Shown here: one piece after another, positions 43,801 to 52,686 of the stretch | Layout of the letters: each line of letters begins with the position of its first letter | How positions within the stretch are numbered: position 1 is the stretch's first letter | Assembly (NCBI RefSeq): GCF_023715225.1 | Contig: NZ_JAMBNS010000009.1 | Location: forward strand, 1 to 64,000 | Direction: 5' to 3' | Source: Robertmurraya korlensis | GTDB taxonomy: Bacteria; Bacillota; Bacilli; Bacillales; Cytobacillaceae | Length of the DNA: 64,000 bases | Program-made: the position numbers and the translations under genes | Notes under the pieces: generated by a model | What the model was told of the DNA's origin: nothing | The model's database searches: none | Seen by the model: only the letters and a program-made list of their open reading frames with translations

Positions 43801-43980
43801 CTATGTAAATAGGATTTCTACATAGGAAGATATCAGAAGGATTGTTATTAATATATTAATTGTCCTAAAAATTTGCGGCTGTCGTTCTTCAGGAATCTCT
43901 TTCTGTAAACAGAGAGAGTTTGTAAGTCTGTTAATTTGGAATAAAATAAAAACGGCGAGCACTATAAAAAGAAAAATCAT
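43801..43980 (-). CDS. Small two-TM membrane protein
   Basis: 59 aa from ATG at 43980 (SD AGGAGGG, 7 nt). Two hydrophobic segments (IFLFIVLAVFILF; INILITILLISSYVEILF) around a charged loop (KEIPEERQPQIFR). No family recognised. Lies between prsA and yhaJ, where B. subtilis has yhaK. Confidence 0.65.
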   Translation of the reverse strand: MIFLFIVLAVFILFQINRLTNSLCLQKEIPEERQPQIFRTINILITILLISSYVEILFT

Positions 43981-44082
43981 CGATAAATCCCTCCTATGGG
44001 AAGGTGTTTTCTTGTATTGTATCATAATCAATTTTTAAGTTAAAAGAAAAATTGATTTAGCTACTATTAGAGAAAGAGGACA

Positions 44083-44640
44083 TCAGTATGATGTCCCTTC
44101 CTTATTGATAATTAAAATTTCGTAACCATCTTCGTTTTCTTCAATAAATGCATTCTTAGGAGCGCTAATTACATCTTTTCCGCAAATAAGATCAGAAACA
44201 GACATTCCAATATGGTAAGCTATTAAAATCGTAAAATAGTGTGCGTAATGTGGAAATAGGAAGCAAGCTGCCAACAATACTGAATTAATAATGACAAATG
44301 GCGATAGTAGAGCAATTAAAAACTGATACTTTTTAATAGGTTCTGTAATTTGAATTTTAATTGTTGGAATAAAGCCAAATTTTATATCTACGTTTTTTTT
44401 AACCTTCTCATTTAAATGAGCAATTGGCAAAAAATGTAGAAATTTATGAGCAGGATACAGTAAAAATAATGCTAAAATAAAATAAATAAAATGATTGTCA
44501 TAAAAGGATGTTGCAACAAATAAGTATGTTGCCGGAATATAAAGTAGAATAAAAGTAAATAACATAGTTAAGGCAGACAGTATAAAAAGTCTCTGCGATC
44601 CATATTGTCTCGTAAAGTTTATTGTTTTCCAGCAATTCAA
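44083..44640 (-). CDS. yhaJ: DUF3267-like membrane protein, YhaJ
   Basis: 185 aa from TTG at 44640 (SD GGAGG at 9 nt). Four hydrophobic segments; contains HKFLHFLP where related putative membrane peptidases carry an HE-x-x-H-like motif, and a second conserved region HIGMSVSDLI. Position between prsA and yhaI matches B. subtilis yhaJ. Function unknown; catalytic residues are not clearly complete. Confidence 0.7.
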   Translation of the reverse strand: MNCWKTINFTRQYGSQRLFILSALTMLFTFILLYIPATYLFVATSFYDNHFIYFILALFLLYPAHKFLHFLPIAHLNEKVKKNVDIKFGFIPTIKIQITEPIKKYQFLIALLSPFVIINSVLLAACFLFPHYAHYFTILIAYHIGMSVSDLICGKDVISAPKNAFIEENEDGYEILIINKEGTSY

Positions 44641-44830
44641 GCGAATCAGCCTCCAAATGGAGATATAAGTATTTTGTAAGCTTCATATGTTCCACTTACT
44701 TTAGATACTTTACGATGAACAGATGAAAAAATCAATAGGAAAACAGCAAACAATTTTCGATAAATTTTTTGTCATATCATTTTACATTATATACAATAGA
44801 ATTTATGAAGAATAGAAAAGAGGTAGAAGG

Positions 44831-45166
44831 ATGTTTGACGAGGAATTATTAGAGAGAATAAAGCGCTTAGAGTACCATCAATCCTTGCTTTTAAAGATGA
44901 TTGGTAGCAATAAGGCTAAATTTGATTTGTTAGTAATTGAAAGAGGTTTATCTGAAAGTGATGTACAGGTATTTTGTACGAATTGTGAACGAATGAGCAT
45001 AGAATTGGAAGAACAGAAAGCGGAAGGATTTGTATACTTTCATCCGCTTTTTAAAAAGTTTAAAGAAGAATTACACCCACGGTTACAAGTAGATGAGGTA
45101 ATTCATGCGTGTATCTTCCAAAGACTGTTTCTACCATTAATGGATGAGCTTAAAAGGTACTTATGA
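44831..45166 (+). CDS. yhaI: YhaI, DUF1878 family
   Basis: 111 aa, helical, no TM. Starts MFDEELLERIKRLEYHQSLLLKMI; SD AGAGGTAGAAGG. Position next to hpr as in B. subtilis. Its stop codon (45164-45166) directly abuts the stop of the convergent hpr gene, with no terminator between. Function unknown. Confidence 0.85.
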   Translation: MFDEELLERIKRLEYHQSLLLKMIGSNKAKFDLLVIERGLSESDVQVFCTNCERMSIELEEQKAEGFVYFHPLFKKFKEELHPRLQVDEVIHACIFQRLFLPLMDELKRYL

Positions 45167-45739
45167 TTATACATACTCAGACGATGATTTTTTCTTTGTA
45201 AGCTTTCCTTCTTTTTCTTCAAAATCCTGTTCAATGTTTCTAAATGAAGTTTCGAAAATCTCCATAAAGTCGTCCCCATAAATATTTCGGACAATGGCCA
45301 TTACCTCAATGATATCGGGAAACTTGCCGTATAGTTCCTTTAATGGCAAAGCACCTGAGAAAGCTGCATTTCCTGATGGCTCATAGTGTTCCATTAGGTC
45401 TAGAAGTATGTTTTCTCCTTTTTCAGTAATTTGCACATACGTGTTTCGCTTATCATTTTCCTTTTTAGAGAATTCTAAAAGTCCTCGCTCTTCCAGTTTC
45501 TTTGAAAAGTTGAAAGCTGTTGAAACATGCATAACCCCAAATTTCGCCACATCAGAGATGGATGCACCATTTAGATGGTAAGCAATCCATAAAATATGAT
45601 GTTCATTAATGTTCAGATCATGTGGCTTAATCCACTGCTGCCAATCCTTTTCAATGGCTTTCCAGAGAGCTTTGCTTAATTGTGCAATTCTCTGACTAAA
45701 TAGCATTGCTTCTTTCATCGTATAATCTTTTCCCGTCAT
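45167..45739 (-). CDS. hpr: ScoC/Hpr, MarR-family transition-state regulator
   Basis: 190 aa. Extremely conserved core: [35 protein letters not shown], then w[29 protein letters not shown] and the DKRNTY wing. Represses extracellular protease and other post-exponential genes in B. subtilis. Shorter C-terminal tail than the 203-aa B. subtilis protein. SD is weak. Confidence 0.95.
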   Translation of the reverse strand: MTGKDYTMKEAMLFSQRIAQLSKALWKAIEKDWQQWIKPHDLNINEHHILWIAYHLNGASISDVAKFGVMHVSTAFNFSKKLEERGLLEFSKKENDKRNTYVQITEKGENILLDLMEHYEPSGNAAFSGALPLKELYGKFPDIIEVMAIVRNIYGDDFMEIFETSFRNIEQDFEEKEGKLTKKKSSSEYV

Positions 45740-45937
45740 CCCTATTAGTCACCCACTTTTTTTTTGTCTATTATTTTCATTATGCCAATAAAACAAAAAT
45801 TAATAAAGATGTAATTTACAAAATTTTTAGAAATTAGATAAAATTTTATTTCCAATTTAGAATGATACCGACAGATTTATTGGATTAATCGCAACAAACA
45901 TTAATGATTAAGTTGAATATTTCTTCTCAAATGAAAA

Positions 45938-45967
45938 AAATCCTTCTTTTCTATTGAAAAAAAGGAT
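45938..45967 (-). terminator. Terminator of yhaH
   Basis: ATCCTT...AAGGAT stem with A/T-rich inner pairs and a T run on the minus strand. Confidence 0.65.
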
Positions 45968-45994
45968 CAACAAAAGCTTCTGTTTCTATAGTGA

Positions 45995-46351
45995 CTATTT
46001 TTTTTGTAAATCATTTTCAAGTTTTCTTAACGCTTCTTGAATAGAATCAAGTTCCACTTTTATCGCATTTTGGTTATAAGCGGTAGACTCCTTCCAGGCT
46101 TGTACACTAATTTTTATATCTTTTATTAAGCTTGAAAGGACAACTTTCCCTTCTTTAGTAACTGATACCATCTCATTGCTCAAATCTCGTATAGAATTGC
46201 TTAGAGTGGCCAAATTTTGTCTCCATTCCTCTTCTGAACGGACTAAATTTTTCCGAAGTGCTTCGCCAGATCGAGGAGTTGTTAGTAACGTAGCAACACC
46301 ACTAGCAATTCCTCCAACTACCATTCCAAGAAGGACTTTCTTTGCATTCAT
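45995..46351 (-). CDS. yhaH: YhaH, YtxH-domain protein
   Basis: 118 aa. N-terminal glycine-zipper-like membrane helix (VLLGMVVGGIASGVATLLTTPRSGEALRK, conserved TTPRSG) then a coiled coil. YtxH-type proteins are general-stress related. Start is ATG with an AGGGGTG SD. Between hpr and trpP as in B. subtilis. Confidence 0.88.
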   Translation of the reverse strand: MNAKKVLLGMVVGGIASGVATLLTTPRSGEALRKNLVRSEEEWRQNLATLSNSIRDLSNEMVSVTKEGKVVLSSLIKDIKISVQAWKESTAYNQNAIKVELDSIQEALRKLENDLQKK

Positions 46352-46481
46352 AAACTCACCCCTAAAATTTCATGTATAGGACTTATATTAACATGATACA
46401 TCATAGGTAAACATGTTGTATCACATAGATTCTCTGATCCAAGCATATATATAAATATTTCACGAACAAGAAGGTGGTAGA

Positions 46482-46664
46482 GTGGTTAGCTTATTCTTTC
46501 TAATAAGCATAATTTGTTTAGGGGCCGCAGTTTTTTATATTTTATCCTTAATGAAACCGGGTTTTTATCCTCCAAAAAAGTTGTTGAAAAAAAGAGCCGG
46601 AGCATTTTTAGGGACTGGAATCGTCCTTTTGTTAGCTGCCATTCTTCTTTCCAGCATAAAATAG
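46482..46664 (+). CDS. Small two-TM membrane protein (60 aa)
   Basis: GTG start with SD AAGGTGG. Two TM helices (LFFLISIICLGAAVFYIL; AFLGTGIVLLLAAILL) joined by a basic loop PPKKLLKKR. Own terminator downstream. No family recognised. Confidence 0.65.
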   Translation: MVSLFFLISIICLGAAVFYILSLMKPGFYPPKKLLKKRAGAFLGTGIVLLLAAILLSSIK

Positions 46665-46692
46665 AAAAGAACCCTTAAAGGGTTCTTTTCTA
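46665..46692. terminator. Bidirectional terminator
   Basis: AAAAGAACCC / GGGTTCTTTT, small loop; between the 60-aa gene and convergent trpP. Confidence 0.9.
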
Positions 46693-47220
46693 TTAACCAG
46701 AAATAACTTGCTGGTTAAGTTTTGTTCTTTTAACAATTACATAAGCAATTGGGTAAAGCACAATCATAGCAATTGTGTTAACCACAGTAGCAGGTAAGAC
46801 CACACCAGCAAATAATGCTGCAAATGGACCTGGCAAGCCAGCAATTACACTAGCTGCACCTAGGAATACAAGGCCGGACACAACTGTACCAACAGCAGTT
46901 AATACACCAACACTCACCATATTGTTTCTAAATTTCTTAAGAGCTAGAAATAAACCAAAGAAAACAAAAGCAGTGATTGGCTTATCGATAATATTCGGGA
47001 ATAGCCCTCCAGGAAAGCTCGTAGTTAAGCCAGAAATAATGCCTGTAACTAATGAAACAAGCAGTACATTTTTCTTTTCTGGGAATAGCAGTATTCCTAA
47101 AAACATCATCGTTAACATCATGTCAGGCTTCATTCCAAAAAGAATGGGTGGAACAACTGCATGTAATACCGCACCCATACCCACTAGTAATGATAGTGCA
47201 ACAAGATTTTTCGTATTCAT
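46693..47220 (-). CDS. trpP: TrpP, tryptophan transporter
   Basis: 175 aa (B. subtilis TrpP, formerly YhaG, about 172). Five or six hydrophobic segments; motif PPILFGMKPDMMLTMMFLG and TTSFPGGLFPNIIDKP. Small ECF S-component-like topology. The SD region is covered by a TRAP-type triplet array, so translation should be repressed when tryptophan is plentiful. Confidence 0.93.
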   Translation of the reverse strand: MNTKNLVALSLLVGMGAVLHAVVPPILFGMKPDMMLTMMFLGILLFPEKKNVLLVSLVTGIISGLTTSFPGGLFPNIIDKPITAFVFFGLFLALKKFRNNMVSVGVLTAVGTVVSGLVFLGAASVIAGLPGPFAALFAGVVLPATVVNTIAMIVLYPIAYVIVKRTKLNQQVISG

Positions 47221-47222
47221 TT

Positions 47223-47250
47223 CTCATCTCTCCTCGTCTGTTCTATTCTC
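47223..47250 (-). promoter_or_regulatory. TRAP (MtrB) binding site over the trpP SD
   Basis: On the transcript, reading to the ATG: GAG, TAG, CAG, GAG, GAG, GAG, each separated by exactly 2 nt (forward-strand triplets at 47248, 47243, 47238, 47233, 47228, 47223). Five of six fit (G/U)AG. The array covers the SD and ends 2 nt before the start codon. TRAP control of trpP is established in B. subtilis. Confidence 0.8.
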
Positions 47251-47349
47251 ATTTTCGTTCCTCCTATAGTGCACTCTTTGCCTATAGCGAAAAACTTGCT
47301 CTTATTATATCACACTACTAATTATTAAAAAAGTTGGCTATTATGGTAA

Positions 47350-48426
47350 TTATTTTTGAGAAAATTTCTTCATGAACTCAGCTAGCTTTTCAACATTTTC
47401 AAGGGGAACAGCGTTATAAATGGATGCACGGCAACCGCCGACTGAACGGTGACCATTTAAACCAACAAAGCCTTCTTCTTTTGCCTGTTGAAGGAAAGCT
47501 TTCGTTGCTTCTTCGCTTTGTAAAGTGAAAGTCACATTCATTTTTGAACGGCTATTTGGTGTGGCATGCCCGTTATAAAAACCTTCACTTTCATCAATGG
47601 CATCGTATAGAAGCTTGGCTTTTTGATCGTTTATCTTTTCAATTGCTGTAACACCGCCTTGATTTTCAACCCAATCAAGTACAAGCTTTAATAAATAAAT
47701 AGCGATTGTAGGTGGCGTGTTATATAAGGAATTGTTCTCTGCGTAAGTTTTGTAATTAAGCATAGTTGGTAACGCATCTGTAGAGCGTTCTAACAAGCTT
47801 TTCTTCATAATTACAACAGTAACTCCAGAAGGTCCTAGATTTTTCTGTGCTCCAGCATAAATCAAATCAAATTGTTCAACTTGTATATTTTTGCTTAAAA
47901 TATCACTCGACATATCTGCAATTAAAGGAACTGGTGAATCCGGGAAGCTTTGCCATTGCGTACCGAAAATCGTGTTGTTACTAGTAATATGAAGGTAGGC
48001 AGTTTCAGGTGAAAGATCCGAAAGAGTAAACTCTGGAATCATTTTGTAATTGCTATCTTTACTCGAAGCGAGAATGCTTGTTTGTCCAACTTTCTTAGCC
48101 TCTTTTAACGCTTTTTCAGACCAAGCTCCAGAGAGGATGTAGGAAGCTGTTTGACCTTCCTGAAGTAAGTTCATCGGAACCATAGAAAACTGAGTGCTAG
48201 CACCACCTTGTAAGAAAAGGACTTCATAATCATCAGGAATGTTCATCAGCTTTCTAAGCTTCGAGATGGCTCCATCGTGAACCTCCTCATAGGGCTTACT
48301 TCTATGGCTTAACTCCATTACCGACATGCCGGTACCGTTAAAATTAAGCAAATGCTTTTGGGCTTCAATTAGAACCTCCGCCGGAAGAGCAGCTGGTCCT
48401 GCATTAAAATTTAGTGCACGATTCAT
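47350..48426 (-). CDS. serC: Phosphoserine aminotransferase SerC
   Basis: 358 aa from ATG at 48426 (SD GGAGGT); ATG at 48435 abuts the SD. PLP enzyme, class V: N-term NFNAGPAALP, ELSHRSKPYEE, PLP-Lys in YAGAQKNLGPSGVTVV, C-term GHRSVGGCRASIYNAV. Converts 3-phosphohydroxypyruvate to phosphoserine in serine synthesis. Order trpP-serC-hit as in B. subtilis. Confidence 0.96.
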   Translation of the reverse strand: MNRALNFNAGPAALPAEVLIEAQKHLLNFNGTGMSVMELSHRSKPYEEVHDGAISKLRKLMNIPDDYEVLFLQGGASTQFSMVPMNLLQEGQTASYILSGAWSEKALKEAKKVGQTSILASSKDSNYKMIPEFTLSDLSPETAYLHITSNNTIFGTQWQSFPDSPVPLIADMSSDILSKNIQVEQFDLIYAGAQKNLGPSGVTVVIMKKSLLERSTDALPTMLNYKTYAENNSLYNTPPTIAIYLLKLVLDWVENQGGVTAIEKINDQKAKLLYDAIDESEGFYNGHATPNSRSKMNVTFTLQSEEATKAFLQQAKEEGFVGLNGHRSVGGCRASIYNAVPLENVEKLAEFMKKFSQK

Positions 48427-48554
48427 ACAATACATACCTCCATTTAGATGTTTACGATTTAAAGCAGCAAAGAAAAAAAGATATATTTATCCTAACAGAA
48501 AATCGTACTATGTAAAGATGAGAATTTGAACATTATGAAAATTTTAAAAAAGAA

Positions 48555-48586
48555 TAGAAAAAAGACTGTCCTTAAAGAACAGTCTT
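48555..48586 (-). terminator. Terminator of hit
   Basis: AAGACTGT (48562-48569) / ACAGTCTT (48579-48586), T run on minus strand. Confidence 0.8.
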
Positions 48587-49004
48587 ACAATTCACTGCTG
48601 ATAGAATCCGCGATTTTACGAAGATCCTCTGGGGAGTAGTTGCTTTGATTTGACTTCCAAACTGCTCCAAATCCATCTCCTTCACCGTATCGAGGAATTA
48701 GATGCATATGAAAGTGGAACACGGATTGTCCAGCTTTTTCACCATTATTATTCACAAGATTTAGGCCAACTGGCTGATACGCATCTTTAATGGCATTAGC
48801 AATCTTCGGTGCCACTTTGAATAATTCGCTGGAAATTTCGGGAGTCAATTCGTATAGGTTTTCCTTATGTACCTTTGGAATGATTAATGTATGTCCCTTT
48901 GTTACTTGACTAATATCTAAAAATGCTACCACGTGGTCATTTTCAAATACTTTCGCTGCCGGAATATCTCCATTTACAATTTTGCAAAAAATACAATCGC
49001 TCAT
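48585..49004 (-). CDS. hit: Hit, histidine-triad nucleotide hydrolase
   Basis: 139 aa. N-terminal zinc-type CIFCKIVNGDIP, catalytic triad HFHMHLIPR. HINT-like nucleotide phosphoramidase family. SD TAGGAGGGA. Adjacent and divergent to ecsA as in B. subtilis. Confidence 0.95.
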   Translation of the reverse strand: MSDCIFCKIVNGDIPAAKVFENDHVVAFLDISQVTKGHTLIIPKVHKENLYELTPEISSELFKVAPKIANAIKDAYQPVGLNLVNNNGEKAGQSVFHFHMHLIPRYGEGDGFGAVWKSNQSNYSPEDLRKIADSISSEL

Positions 49005-49514
49005 TATTTGTCCCTCCTATTCATATATATGTATATTTTACCATATTATTTAAACAAATAAGAGGGCAGGATTCACAAGGAATCCCGCCCGTTCTTGAAG
49101 GGGAAAGCTTTTTAAGCGTTCTATAGCAATAAATTCTCTTTGATAAACACCTCATTTAAAAATGATTTGTCTATAGAGATTTCGATCCTTTGTTCAAGCG
49201 AACCATCCCCTTATCTTTATATGTTTTACAACTTATAAAGCATAGCAGACTGGTCTTTTGCGAACACCTCATTTATAAAAATGTGGTTAGATCAACGCAT
49301 ATAGGAACGTTAAACGTATCGTGATTGATTATTATCGCCCACTGACACCTCATTTCGATGATTGAACATCTACTGTTGTTCCCCTTCGAATATTATCATG
49401 CCCGCTTTAAGAGCTTCTATACAAAAAGAAATGATTTTTTTTAAAAATGCCTATTTCTATTTTTTAGGATGACATTTTGTTAAAATGGTGCTAACAACTA
49501 ATGGAGGAAGATAA
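49005..49514. repeat. hit-ecsA intergenic region with three ACACCTCATTT repeats
   Basis: 510 bp without a convincing gene. The 11-mer ACACCTCATTT occurs at 49147-49157, 49265-49275 and 49345-49355; the first two copies sit in a longer shared context (about 26 bp). A hairpin GGGCAGGATTC / GAATCCCGCCC lies at 49063-49091. On the minus strand each repeat reads AAATGAGGTGT, which looks like a ribosome binding site, but only tiny frames follow. Could host an sRNA or regulator sites. Confidence 0.5.
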
Positions 49515-50255
49515 ATGACACTTTTGCAGCTTTCAAATATAACCGGCGGATATACTAGAAACCCTGTTTTAAAAGACATTTCTTTTGATGTGAAAGCGAA
49601 TGAAATTGTTGGTCTAATTGGACTAAACGGGGCAGGCAAAAGCACAACCATTAAACATATTATTGGCTTGATGGAGCCACAAACAGGTGAAATTACGATT
49701 AATGGAAAAGCCATACATACAAACAAAGAGGAGTATAGACGAGAATTTACGTTTGTACCAGAAACACCCATTCTTTATGATGAGTTAACATTAGAAGAGC
49801 ATTTACGGTTAACAGCTATGGCATATGGTTTAGATGAAAAGACCTTTCAGGAGAGGAAAGAAATTCTGTTGAAGGAATTTCGAATGAGTAAGAGGCTAAA
49901 ATGGTTTCCTGCCCATTTTTCAAAAGGAATGAAACAAAAGGTAATGATTATGTGTGCATTTTTGGTTCAGCCTTCACTTTATATTGTGGATGAGCCTTTT
50001 GTAGGGCTCGATCCACTGGGAATTCAATCTTTGTTAGATCTCATGAAGAAGATGAAGGAAAGCGGAGCAGGGATATTAATGTCTACCCACATACTCGCAA
50101 CGGCGGAAAGATATTGTGATCGGTTTGTTATTCTGCATGAAGGTAAAGTTCGTGCGAAGGGGACGTTAGGAGAATTAAGGGAGCAATTTTCTATGCCGGA
50201 TGCTACACTTGATGATCTCTATATTCAACTCACAAAGGAAGAAGACTATGTTTGA
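49515..50255 (+). CDS. ecsA: EcsA, ABC transporter ATPase
   Basis: 246 aa. Walker A GLNGAGKST, Q-loop FVPETPILYDELT, signature FSKGMKQK, Walker B LYIVDEPFVGLDPLG, H-loop STHI. With EcsB it forms an ABC complex needed for normal protein secretion, competence and sporulation in B. subtilis, linked to intramembrane proteolysis by RasP. SD GGAGGAAG. Confidence 0.95.
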   Translation: MTLLQLSNITGGYTRNPVLKDISFDVKANEIVGLIGLNGAGKSTTIKHIIGLMEPQTGEITINGKAIHTNKEEYRREFTFVPETPILYDELTLEEHLRLTAMAYGLDEKTFQERKEILLKEFRMSKRLKWFPAHFSKGMKQKVMIMCAFLVQPSLYIVDEPFVGLDPLGIQSLLDLMKKMKESGAGILMSTHILATAERYCDRFVILHEGKVRAKGTLGELREQFSMPDATLDDLYIQLTKEEDYV

Positions 50256-51456
50256 TGCACATAAGCTGTGGAGGGAGCGACTCGGAACAGCAAGTAAAGA
50301 AATTGGTCGTTATTCTCGATATATTTTTAATGGTCACATCGTCATTGTTCTTGTTTTTTTATTAGGAACGGCTGCTTTCTACTATCAAGAATGGGTAAAA
50401 ACATTATCAAGCGATTTTCCCGTTGCTCTGTTAATGGCAATCATATTATCCCTTGTGGTTACAATTAGCCCCATTTTTACTTTTGTAGTTGATCCTGATA
50501 AAGTGTTTCTTCTTGCCCTAGAAGAAAGACTGGAATCATATTTTAATCGCAGCATTCTTTTGAGTTTTTTTATTGGGTTGTATTTGTTAGTACTTTTCCT
50601 CGGTGTCCTAATGCCGATATACGCTCAAGTAACTGGAAGTGGTTTTCATCATTTCCTTCCGTTTCTTGTCGTACTAGCTGGGCTAAAACTGTTAAATCTG
50701 TATATTAGATGGAGAGTACAGTATTATGTGGAGGAGTCCACTCAAAGATTAGATACGGTCATTCGATTTGTCGTAAATGGCGTATTTTTATATCTTTTGT
50801 TTAATCAAGCAGCAATTTGGTTAATTGGGGTTGTCGCTTTTTTATTACTTCTTCTTTTCTTTACGTATTATATTCAAACAAAGAAAAAGGGATTAAAATG
50901 GGAGCGTCTTATTCAGTTGGAAGAAAGAAGAATGATGTCATTTTATCGCTTAGCCAATTTGTTTACAGATGTTCCAAAATTAAAGGATGAGGTAAAGAGA
51001 CGCAGATGGCTGGATTGGATTACCTCGAGTTTACCATATCAACAGAATGCTACATTTTTACATTTATTTCTACAAACCTTTATCAGAGGTGGAGATTATC
51101 TAGGCCTGTGGATACGTCTAACCGTTATTGGGGGACTTGTCCTATATTTTGTCACTTTTGGATATGGACAAATACTTTTCGTTGTATTGTTTCTTTACTT
51201 AACAGGTTTTCAATTGCTTCCTTTATGGAATCACCATCAAAATAAGCTATGGATACAATTATATCCAGTAAAAGAAATAACGAAAAAAATATCATTCCAG
51301 AAGCTGCTTTTTGTCGTATTAAGCATTCAATCCCTTTTACTATCCATACCAATCTTCTTAAAGGGTGACTTGATTATCAGTGCTCTTGCATTGTTCGCAG
51401 GGGTGGCATTTAGTTATTTGTTCGTATATCAGTATAGTCATAAAAAGCTGACGTAA
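50248..51456 (+). CDS. ecsB: EcsB, ABC transporter permease
   Basis: 402 aa from ATG at 50248 (SD AAGGAAGAAG), overlapping ecsA by 8 nt. Starts MFDAHKLWRERLG; several TM segments (about 30-50, 60-80, 105-130, 180-215, 285-340, 355-395). No ATPase motifs. Membrane partner of EcsA. Confidence 0.93.
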   Translation: MFDAHKLWRERLGTASKEIGRYSRYIFNGHIVIVLVFLLGTAAFYYQEWVKTLSSDFPVALLMAIILSLVVTISPIFTFVVDPDKVFLLALEERLESYFNRSILLSFFIGLYLLVLFLGVLMPIYAQVTGSGFHHFLPFLVVLAGLKLLNLYIRWRVQYYVEESTQRLDTVIRFVVNGVFLYLLFNQAAIWLIGVVAFLLLLLFFTYYIQTKKKGLKWERLIQLEERRMMSFYRLANLFTDVPKLKDEVKRRRWLDWITSSLPYQQNATFLHLFLQTFIRGGDYLGLWIRLTVIGGLVLYFVTFGYGQILFVVLFLYLTGFQLLPLWNHHQNKLWIQLYPVKEITKKISFQKLLFVVLSIQSLLLSIPIFLKGDLIISALALFAGVAFSYLFVYQYSHKKLT

Positions 51457-51509
51457 TTTTTACAAAGCTGGATACACTATGACTACCCAGAAAAGAAAGG
51501 GGAGTCATG

Positions 51510-51626
51510 ATGGAAAATACGAGTCAATTTGTTGATAAACTGGCAGAAGATAAAAAAAAGGAACTAAAAAATAAGAAGCGTGGAAACAATCACCCAGAAA
51601 AAAGGCTACCGAATAAACAACATTAA
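51510..51626 (+). CDS. Small basic hydrophilic protein (38 aa)
   Basis: Starts MENTSQFVDK and ends HPEKRLPNKQH; SD AAGGGGAG; ATG at 51507 is an alternative start. Very rich in Lys, Asn and Glu. The C-terminal LPNKQH resembles the DUF4023 family of tiny Bacillus proteins as I remember it. Its own terminator follows. Function unknown; possibly spore-related. Confidence 0.7.
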   Translation: MENTSQFVDKLAEDKKKELKNKKRGNNHPEKRLPNKQH

Positions 51627-51629
51627 GTG

Positions 51630-51660
51630 GAAGAAGGCGATAGCCTTCTTCTTTTTTTTG
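51630..51660 (+). terminator. Terminator
   Basis: GAAGAAGGC (51630-51638) / GCCTTCTTC (51643-51651), T8. Confidence 0.92.
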
Positions 51661-51712
51661 AAACAAATGTCTTTTTTACACGTATAAAAGAAAGGAGGGG
51701 GAATTAATTTTG

Positions 51713-52435
51713 ATGAATGAGTATGAATTAAAAATTTATAATGAAATCATTTTATGGAAACGAAAATTATTAAAAAAATCACCTTTCCTTCAGCGAGTAT
51801 CTAAAAAAGCACAAGGGAAAATAAATGAGTTGATTCCAGCAAAGGCCCATCAAATGATTACAGATAGTATTAAACAAATGGTTAAAGCTCTTTTAGTAGG
51901 CTCTTATGTCACTACAAAAAAAGAGAATAGGGCTGGTTCATCTTTAATGGAAAAAGATAAAATGGCCGCTGAAAAACTTTCTTTTTATCGTAAAACAGCT
52001 ACATTAGAAGGGGCGGGAACAGGAGCGGGAGGGATATTTTTAGGTTTAGCTGATTTTCCACTACTACTATCCATTAAAATGAAGTACTTAAGTGAAACGG
52101 CTACGATATACGGTTTTAATCCTGAAAAGCTTGAGGAACGAATATTTATTTTACATGTGTTCTCACTAGCTTTCTCAAGTGATGAAAAAAGACTGGAAAC
52201 ATTTGATGTCATTGAAAATTGGGAAGAAAGAAAACAAAATTATGAAGATATGGACTGGCAATCTTTCCAACAAGAGTACCGAGATCATATTGACTTTATA
52301 AAAATGCTTCAGCTAGTACCTGGAATTGGAGCTGTCGTAGGGGCGTATGCGAACTATAATCTTCTAGACTCCTTAGGAGAAGTGGCAATGAACTGTTATC
52401 GACTTCGCTTACTTAAAACGGCCCCCACTGCCTGA
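51713..52435 (+). CDS. ecsC: EcsC family protein
   Basis: 240 aa; ATG at 51713, with TTG at 51710 closer to the SD AAAGGAGGGGG. Contains the family glycine-rich helix GAGTGAGGIFLGLADFPLLL and IKMKYLSETATIYGF, C-terminal LVPGIGAVVGAYANYNLL. Two amphipathic or TM regions. Third ecs gene; in B. subtilis the ecsC function is unclear. Here it is separated from ecsAB by a terminator-flanked mini-gene. Confidence 0.92.
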   Translation: MNEYELKIYNEIILWKRKLLKKSPFLQRVSKKAQGKINELIPAKAHQMITDSIKQMVKALLVGSYVTTKKENRAGSSLMEKDKMAAEKLSFYRKTATLEGAGTGAGGIFLGLADFPLLLSIKMKYLSETATIYGFNPEKLEERIFILHVFSLAFSSDEKRLETFDVIENWEERKQNYEDMDWQSFQQEYRDHIDFIKMLQLVPGIGAVVGAYANYNLLDSLGEVAMNCYRLRLLKTAPTA

Positions 52436-52492
52436 ATAGTAGGGCATTTTTTTATGTTTGAGATAATAAGGATTGATCAAAAGTGAGGAGGA

Positions 52493-52600
52493 TTTGAACA
52501 ATAAAGACAAAGAGAAGGGTGAGTCAGTCCGAATAGGGGGTTGATTTGGACAGCAAAGGCAAGGAGAAGAGGGAGTCAGTCCGAAACAGGGGTTCATTCA
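52493..52600 (+). repeat. 52-bp tandem imperfect repeat
   Basis: Unit 1 52493-52544 and unit 2 52545-52596 agree at 41 of 52 positions, with most differences transitions; both contain GAGTCAGTCCGAA. A third partial unit (TTCAGACGGGAATAGG) follows. Neither strand offers a gene with an SD. Purine-rich on plus. Confidence 0.75.
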
Positions 52601-52657
52601 GACGGGAATAGGTTCAAAATGCTTTTCGATGTCTTAAACACAGGCTACTTTAGAAGG

Positions 52658-52686
52658 AAAAAGCTTGGAGTTTATCTCCAAGCTTT
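52658..52686 (-). terminator. Terminator of the amidohydrolase
   Basis: AAAGCTTGGAG (52660-52670) / CTCCAAGCTTT (52676-52686), overlapping the stop codon. Confidence 0.85.

Noticed and set aside
44498-44695. Alternative frame overlapping the yhaJ start on the minus strand
   Set aside because: It has an ATG but poor protein character beyond 25 codons; the yhaJ frame has an SD, TTG start and regular TM pattern.
46775-47321. Plus-strand frames of 164 and 89 codons over trpP
   Set aside because: Antisense to trpP, repetitive Pro/Thr composition, and trpP has clear family motifs plus a TRAP site.
49300-49345. Ten-codon frame starting GTG after the third ACACCTCATTT repeat (minus strand)
   Set aside because: Too short and not repeated at the other two copies to be called a gene.
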